Of a stretch of DNA of 64,000 nucleotides, positions 62,171-64,000 are shown piece after piece. Below the pieces are notes generated by a model. The model searched no databases. It was not told where the DNA came from and worked only from the letters and a program-made list of their open reading frames with translations. The translations under genes and the position numbers were made by a program. Origin of the DNA: Blakeslea trispora (Eukaryota > Mucoromycota > Mucoromycetes > Mucorales > Choanephoraceae); the NCBI GenBank assembly GCA_025331445.1, contig JAIWNE010000010.1, forward strand, positions 372,001-436,000, in the 5' to 3' direction. Each line of letters begins with the position of its first letter. Within the stretch, counting starts at the first letter, position 1.

Positions 62171-62911
62171 CTGTTTCCTCTCTCTTTTTTTTCTCGGGAA
62201 CGGGAAGAAAGAAAAATAATGCAAAAAAAAAAAAAAATAGATTCCAAGATCCATCAGAATGTGTGACTTGGCGCCTATTTAAATGGATCCAATCAAGAGA
62301 GCCGATTTTTGTTAATGCGTTAAGTGAGAGAGAGGAAAGCATGAACTACTTTGGCGAAAGAAACTAGTTGAAACCAGTTTGAGAACTTTAAACGTCAAGT
62401 AGAGTGAGAGAGAACAGAAAAATGACACCGAGATGAAGGACATGACAGAGACAATGAAGATGAAGAAAGTATACATCTTGCTTTTTTTTAAAAAAATTGA
62501 AGGAAAGTCTGACTCAAGCTTACTCGATAACTATTCAAACAACCTATATGAATAAAGTAATCAAAAAAAAAAGGAAAGCAAATTTGTATGGTACAGAATA
62601 GCTTTGTCTTGGTCGAATTACTTTTGACTGAGTTGACCTTAAAATTCTAAAATGACACTTTAGATAAAATAAGAAACTGTTTGCGCTTTCTCTTTCTTCA
62701 TTCCTAATTCTTGTTACTTTTTCAAGCAATTCCAACCTATTTCAATGAAAGAAGTCCTATTGTTTTCCATGATTGGGCAAACTGGGTTGGTGTAATCATT
62801 CCCTGAATATTTAGAGTTGTTGTACTACGTGAAATACTCTTAAAAAAAGGAAATAGAAAACACTGTTTGCTTCTTTATTCTCTCTTTTTTTTTTTAAACT
62901 TTCCAAACATC
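62171..62911. other. Divergent promoter region of PUF and GNAT genes
   Basis: 741 bases between two divergent ATGs. AT-rich with pyrimidine tracts next to both starts (the T-rich run at 62885-62900 leads into the GNAT start). No coding signal. Confidence 0.5.
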
Positions 62912-63919
62912 ATGGCTAAAAAGAAAGATACCCCATCCTCAAAAGAATCAGCTCCCAAAGTAGTCTTGAGAACTTATCGAGAATCAGATTATGAAGAGGT
63001 AGAATATTTGTTTAGAGCCACTCAAATCCCTCTTGTGTACGAGAGTATCCGAAGCAAGATTTGGGCTCCTCTCACTTGGGTTATTTGGTTTATTGGCTAT
63101 AGTGCTATTCTCTATACCATTCCGTTTGTGACAGATCGTATTCTCGGTAAAGATATTCCTCTATGGGCCATGACGACCATCAAAGTATTCTCTACCTTCT
63201 GGTGGGGTGTATTGGCCTTTGTGACCCTCTTTGTGACATCCGATCGTGTCGAGATGCAGAATCGAGTCGATGAAGCCATGGCCAACGACCTCAGTGACCC
63301 TGATCTCTATTACCTCAACTACACAGTGCAAGATGGCAAGAAGGTCCGAAAGCCTGAAGAAGAACAGGTACCTTCTCATTTCTGGGTATTATCGGTGGAT
63401 GATAAAATCTGTGGTTTCCTTGGCTTGTCTTGTTATGCTGAGGATAAGGAGGATCAACGAGAGACCTTGCCGGTCGAATGGAAGCAGTTTTTGGTTGCCT
63501 TACTCGAGTTGTTGCGTCTACCTGTTCCTGCTCTGTTGGAAAAGGGAAGACCCAATACAAGTGATTATCAAATCAAGGACAAGAAGCGCATCTTTGCTCA
63601 TCAACAACTTCCTAGAACAGCCACCATCACACGATGGGCTATACGCTCCGATCTTCAGGCGTGTGGTCTGTCTACCTTGCTCATGAACCGTGCTATCACT
63701 TGGTGTAAGGAGCGTGAGATCAATCGTGTCTATGCTTTAGTGAATGAAAGCAACATGGCTGCTGAACAAGTATTGATGAGACGACATGGTTTTGTGATGG
63801 TCAAGAAGTTTAAGAAGGGTTTGTTTGGTCAGTTTGAAAAACTACTTGCTTGTCGAGTGAACGAATGGATGAATAAGCATGGAGAGCAAACAAGAAAGGC
63901 TTTCAAAAAGTCAGAATAG
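62912..63919 (+). CDS. Membrane-associated GNAT-family N-acetyltransferase
   Basis: Single exon, 335 residues; ATG chosen at MAKKKDTPSSK after the T-rich leader (the upstream in-frame codons are pyrimidine-tract translations). VVLRTYRESDYEEVEYLFRA opens a GNAT fold. Two adjacent membrane segments follow (about residues 48-75 and 85-110: WAPLTWVIWFIGYSAILYTI and TFWWGVLAFVTLFVT). The C-terminal half has FWVLSVDDKICGFLGL, the acetyl-CoA-binding region ATITRWAIRSDLQACGLSTL and VNESNMAAEQVLMRRHGFVM. Two membrane helices inserted in the N-terminal GNAT part recall NAT8/NAT8L-type enzymes of the ER membrane. Substrate unknown. Confidence 0.82.
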   Translation: MAKKKDTPSSKESAPKVVLRTYRESDYEEVEYLFRATQIPLVYESIRSKIWAPLTWVIWFIGYSAILYTIPFVTDRILGKDIPLWAMTTIKVFSTFWWGVLAFVTLFVTSDRVEMQNRVDEAMANDLSDPDLYYLNYTVQDGKKVRKPEEEQVPSHFWVLSVDDKICGFLGLSCYAEDKEDQRETLPVEWKQFLVALLELLRLPVPALLEKGRPNTSDYQIKDKKRIFAHQQLPRTATITRWAIRSDLQACGLSTLLMNRAITWCKEREINRVYALVNESNMAAEQVLMRRHGFVMVKKFKKGLFGQFEKLLACRVNEWMNKHGEQTRKAFKKSE

Positions 63920-64000
63920 AATGTTTTAAAAACAAGTTTATATGTAATTTTTTAATGAATGAAACCAACTAATAAATCAAATAAAACATAAAAGACAATC

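Overview
The window is a nuclear segment of a filamentous fungus, most likely an early-diverging Mucoromycota (Mucorales-type) species. The base composition is AT-rich. Genes carry many short introns (about 50-100 nt). The gene set mixes yeast-like housekeeping genes with features lost in yeasts: a GDP-fucose-type transporter, a topoisomerase III with two GRF fingers, and a fatty acyl-CoA reductase/acyltransferase fusion. The transposon relics (hAT, Tc1/mariner, LINE) also fit. I reassembled the spliced genes by hand, requiring consistent intron phases and family motifs; species assignment is inference.

Layout. 0.4-6.8 kb: a cytochrome b561-type protein, a membrane-anchored ubiquitin-like/BAG co-chaperone, a mitochondrial Irc3-type helicase and an unrecognised coiled-coil protein. 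6.8-14.1 kb: a 7-kb gene desert with old coding debris, a candidate solo LTR, a hAT element with perfect 8-bp target duplications, and a tRNA-like gene (anticodon CGG). 14.2-17.3 kb: a PH-domain protein of Skg3/Caf120 type, then 3.9 kb without genes. 21.2-28 kb: a GDP-fucose-type transporter head-to-head with topoisomerase III, an Erv1/ALR-like protein lacking half of its redox motif, and an Atg22-type vacuolar transporter. 30.5-37.3 kb: RPA1 (with G1/S-type promoter boxes), a possible small gene, O-acetylhomoserine sulfhydrylase and a DHHC palmitoyltransferase.

37.4-41.0 kb is a nested transposon: a Tc1/mariner element with TIRs and TA duplication, its transposase broken by stops and by a LINE fragment, plus a decayed open frame of a family I associate with Mucorales. 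41.2-46.3 kb: the 1,612-residue FAR-acyltransferase fusion, whose acyltransferase half has lost the catalytic His of HX4D. 47.7-63.9 kb: an unrecognised single-pass membrane protein, PEX5, an SR-like RRM protein, tubulin cofactor B, a 67-residue complex I subunit missed by simple ORF calling, GCN5, a CCCH-plus-Pumilio protein and a membrane GNAT acetyltransferase.

There is no operon logic, as expected for a fungus, but many genes are head-to-head pairs with shared promoters (transporter/TOP3, RPA1 side/MET17, membrane protein/PEX5, TBCB/complex I subunit, PUF/GNAT). Five of roughly 90 introns are GC-AG with an identical GCAAGT donor, and a 14-nt micro-exon encodes the Walker A core of the Irc3 helicase. 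The most unusual protein is the FAR-acyltransferase fusion.
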